Shown here piece after piece: positions 61,684 to 64,000 of a stretch of 64,000 nt of DNA. The notes beneath the pieces were generated by a model. The model was not told the origin of the DNA, did no database searches, and saw only the letters and a list, made by a program, of their open reading frames with translations. Every line of letters starts with the position of its first letter. Position 1 is the stretch's first letter. The stretch comes from Planctomycetota bacterium (GTDB taxonomy: Bacteria > Planctomycetota > UBA8742 > UBA2392). The position numbers and the translations under genes were made by a program. The stretch spans positions 620,001 through 684,000 of the forward strand of contig JACKID010000001.1 in the NCBI GenBank assembly GCA_020638675.1, in the 5' to 3' direction.

Positions 61684-62070
61684 CTAACACGACCAGCACT
61701 CCCACACGATACGCCCGTTACATCTGAGCTTTGTTCGGTTTCCTCGGCACACCGTTTCGCATCCCTCGTAAGCTCTACACGAACCACATCCGTAGATCAC
61801 CTCTATCTTGCAGCCCGTCGAGACAACGCCCAAGTCGACCATCTGCTTCAGGAATCGGTCGGGCATGTCTTTGGCTTCAATAACTGCCTTCGGGTTTTCG
61901 CGCAGATCCCCGAACAGAGCCGCGATTGCGCGTTTCGCCGAAGCCGACAGATTGCGAAAATCGGCCCCTCCCCGCCTATTCGCCGAAGTACTAGACCGCC
62001 GTTTCGTGGAAGGCTTCTTGTTCGGAGTTGTGGTTGCCTTTGACCGGGCGGCTTGCCTTTTGGCTGCCAT
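61684..62070 (-). CDS. Basic protein with Cys-rich C-terminus
   Basis: 128 residues: a Lys/Arg/Thr/Ser-rich first third (MAAKRQAARSKATTTPNKK), a helical middle (LSASAKRAIAALFGDL), and nine cysteines in the last 45 residues (YGCGSCRAYEGCETVC, RCNG, ECWSC). The Cys spacing suggests zinc binding. Last gene of the minus-strand phage-like operon. Confidence 0.62.
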   Translation of the reverse strand: MAAKRQAARSKATTTPNKKPSTKRRSSTSANRRGGADFRNLSASAKRAIAALFGDLRENPKAVIEAKDMPDRFLKQMVDLGVVSTGCKIEVIYGCGSCRAYEGCETVCRGNRTKLRCNGRIVWECWSC

Positions 62071-62173
62071 AAACGCCTTTCCTGATCGCGGATATGAGTG
62101 GGGGGCCGTAGAACGGTACAGGGGAAGTATCGGGGCGGCAAGAGCGCATCTCGCGCAGGGCATACGTCCGCAA

Positions 62174-62482
62174 CTATGCCAGCCCTTGTGGGTCGGGATC
62201 GTCAAATTCGGTGAAGACGTCAGTCGTGCCGTCGGAGCTGACGTCTGCGAAGGGGTCAGGCTTGTCCGGCAGCAGGTACTTGGACAGCCAGGCGCGGGCA
62301 GTCGCGTCGCCCTCGCGTGCCTGCTCGATTGCCTTGTCGATGATAGCGCCCCAGTCGGCGTCGCTCACGCTTGCGTCCATGATTCGCAGGCGCGAATACT
62401 GAACGCGGCGTACACTGCGCGGCCGGCCGTCAGGGTTGCCGGATTGCCCCTTACGCCAACTAGTGCTTGTCGCTTGTCCCAT
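62174..62482 (-). CDS. DUF5681-family protein
   Basis: 102 residues. WRKGQSGNPDGRPRS at the N-terminus is the DUF5681 signature, frequent beside phage packaging and satellite genes. Helical middle IIDKAIEQAREGDATARAWL. Its start overlaps the preceding gene of the operon by 23 nt. Confidence 0.8.
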   Translation of the reverse strand: MGQATSTSWRKGQSGNPDGRPRSVRRVQYSRLRIMDASVSDADWGAIIDKAIEQAREGDATARAWLSKYLLPDKPDPFADVSSDGTTDVFTEFDDPDPQGLA

Positions 62483-63047
62483 TGCTTCCTTTCGTTGCCT
62501 GTTCCTTGCCTGCTGGCAGGCTGACTTCGGCCGCCAGTTCGCGGCAGGTTTGATCGAAGGTGTCAGTGCCGAATGCCGCCACCAGCCTGTCTGCCCGTTC
62601 CTGTGTAAGCACCGTCCCCAGCTTCAGGCCGCGCGCCTCTGCCATCACCAGCACCAAGCTTGCAAGGCTCTCTTGAAAGTCTGCGGTCTGTTCGGGCGTC
62701 CATTGATCCACTCGGGAAACTGCTTCATCGAGGTCGCGGCGCGCATCGGGTGTGTTGAACGCAGCCTGTACTTCACTAACCCAAGCCAGGTATTCGGGGC
62801 GGCCTTCCTGCCACCAGCCGGATTGGAGTTTTTCGATACCGCGATACATCAGGGACAGGCGATCATGGGCCCGGCACAGGCGCTGATAACTGTCCCACAG
62901 GTCGTTGTAGGCGTGCCAGCCCCGCGCGGCGTCCAGTGCCGGCGCGTGCTTGGCGCACCAGTTCGCGGCGCGTTGGTCGCCAGCCATGGCGCGCGCCTGC
63001 TGCCGTCGCGCGAGTGCAAGCCAATCGTCAGGCGGCGTCGTGTTCAT
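62460..63047 (-). CDS. Unknown phage-operon protein
   Basis: 195 residues from ATG 63047, helical, Trp and Arg rich, no domain recognised. Starts in ATGA overlap with the primase/helicase stop and ends inside the DUF5681 gene, so the three are co-translated. Confidence 0.65.
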   Translation of the reverse strand: MNTTPPDDWLALARRQQARAMAGDQRAANWCAKHAPALDAARGWHAYNDLWDSYQRLCRAHDRLSLMYRGIEKLQSGWWQEGRPEYLAWVSEVQAAFNTPDARRDLDEAVSRVDQWTPEQTADFQESLASLVLVMAEARGLKLGTVLTQERADRLVAAFGTDTFDQTCRELAAEVSLPAGKEQATKGSNGTSDKH

Positions 63048-64000
63048 TGCGCGCCTCGGCATTGGGCTTTTGCTCCATCCACAATCGCCTCTAAGTCTGC
63101 CTCGTTGAAAGGATCGTCAGTGCCTGCCCGCGCACCACGTGCACCTTGTGCGCGAGGCTCTACATCTAAGGCTTCGTCCGGGTGCACGTCCGGTGCGCTA
63201 GGTGCACGTTGGCTATCTGTACGCGCACCGCCTGAATCGCCTTCATTGCGCGGCTCATGCTCTTGGTGCGCGTGGTGCACGTTGTTTCCGGCGTGATTCT
63301 CCAAGATCACAACTCGCTTTCCGTTCCGGGTTGTGCGGTGAACGACTACGCCGACGTTCTCAAGCAGTGGCTCAAGTCGGCGTATCGCGTTGCCCAGCGA
63401 CCGGGCTGTTTTAGGTAGCCAGCGATTCACGTTCCCGTGAGAACCTAGTTTGTGGTGCAGCTCGCCCACGGTGCCCTCGAAGATTCCGGCAAGGCTGATG
63501 AGGGCCTGAGCGAGTTCGTCGTCTTCGAGGTGGCTACGGCGCGACTTGTCGCGTACATCCGCCAGCAGCTTGTTGAAGTGTCCGGGCTGCCATCCCAGTG
63601 CAGGGCCAGCAGCTTCTACGGCGGCGTCGAAGTCCGCCATGCGTGATGTACCAGCCACTTCCGCCTGTCGCCGGATGCTGCAACCAAGCGCATCCAGCAG
63701 ACCGCCCAAGATACCGGGGCGGGCCTCATTAAAGCGTTCCCACAACTTGCGCTCCGGCAGATACTCGCCATCGCGCAGAGGGCGTAGCTGAACAGGAAGG
63801 GCGCGGTCAGCGAGGTCACCGCGCGTGATGTAGGTGCCGATGCCCGTGAGAATCACCGGAGCCTGAACGTCGAGAATCACCGCTTCGTCGTCAGTGTAGA
63901 GTTTCCGCTTCGCAGCGCCTCCGCCAGTGGCGAGCCGGCACAGCGCATCACTCAGCGCAGAGGACAAGTTGCTCACGTTGTCGAAAGCGATTAGGCGCGA
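63044..64000 (-). CDS. Phage/satellite primase-helicase-type ATPase, C-terminal part
   Basis: At least 318 residues; the gene continues past the right edge. SRLIAFDNVSNLSSALSDAL, then KLYTDDEAVILDVQAPVILTG and ITRGDLADRALPVQL are the sensor-1 to sensor-2 region of the D5/VirE-type AAA helicases that follow primase domains in phage and satellite replication proteins (IAFDNV marks the end of Walker B). The last third is disordered and Glu/His/Arg-rich. It heads the operon 61684-64000. Confidence 0.7.
   Translation of the reverse strand, partial: SRLIAFDNVSNLSSALSDALCRLATGGGAAKRKLYTDDEAVILDVQAPVILTGIGTYITRGDLADRALPVQLRPLRDGEYLPERKLWERFNEARPGILGGLLDALGCSIRRQAEVAGTSRMADFDAAVEAAGPALGWQPGHFNKLLADVRDKSRRSHLEDDELAQALISLAGIFEGTVGELHHKLGSHGNVNRWLPKTARSLGNAIRRLEPLLENVGVVVHRTTRNGKRVVILENHAGNNVHHAHQEHEPRNEGDSGGARTDSQRAPSAPDVHPDEALDVEPRAQGARGARAGTDDPFNEADLEAIVDGAKAQCRGAQ

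Overview
This window looks like chromosome from a GC-rich Gram-negative bacterium. FHA-membrane-TPR proteins, a eukaryote-type kinase, a secreted protein with a Cys/hydrophobic/Arg C-terminal sorting tail and many ATGA-coupled genes would fit Planctomycetota or a neighbouring phylum. That placement is an inference, because no rRNA or marker gene is present.

Left chromosomal flank (1-5,460): a formate-dehydrogenase-type molybdoenzyme (N-terminus only) and selB form a minus-strand selenocysteine operon. A large double-FHA membrane protein and tRNA-Val(GAC) follow. The tRNA 3' end is an integration site. A 45-46 bp piece of it recurs at 33,844 and 40,682, marking two accessory islands in tandem.

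Island 1 (about 5,461-33,889) starts with a tyrosine integrase and an excisionase-like protein. It then carries a pair of unknown paralogues, a recombination-like module (lysine/DNA-end-type small protein, Cas4/RecB-like nuclease, DUF932) and a phosphatase-fold protein that has lost most metal ligands. From 14.9 kb onward it is defence-like cargo: a PD-(D/E)XK nuclease; a type III restriction-modification locus (Res at 17.1 kb, Mod at 23.4 kb) split by a HigB/HigA-ImmA toxin-antitoxin pair, a DUF429-like protein and a membrane coiled-coil protein; a SIR2-domain protein translationally coupled to a 1,062-residue helical protein; a trypsin-like protease; and a membrane Ser/Thr kinase with a membrane-tailed XRE regulator behind two palindromic operators. 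A four-copy structured intergenic repeat and a short motif (GAAACCTTGCTAG) recur only inside this island.

Island 2 (about 33,890-40,726) has no integrase. It carries a lipoprotein, a MacAB/DevBCA-like ABC exporter, an IS5-family element inserted in an older transposase remnant, and a cytochrome b561-like protein. It shares the island 1 att core and TGGTGTTACAA repeats, so it may be mobilised in trans.

Right chromosomal flank (40,733-54,700): a large secreted choice-of-anchor-D protein, an HTH-TPR regulator, HMG-CoA lyase with enoyl-CoA hydratase (leucine catabolism), LtrA, an SDR, PduO-type cobalamin adenosyltransferase, a duplicated-domain lipoprotein, MurJ, SfsA, a methyltransferase and a CAT-anticodon tRNA. 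Beyond the tRNA (55-64 kb) is a third accessory region: a fused type II restriction-methylation enzyme, unknown proteins, and a phage/satellite-like minus-strand operon (DUF5681 protein, primase/helicase C-terminus) that leaves the window.
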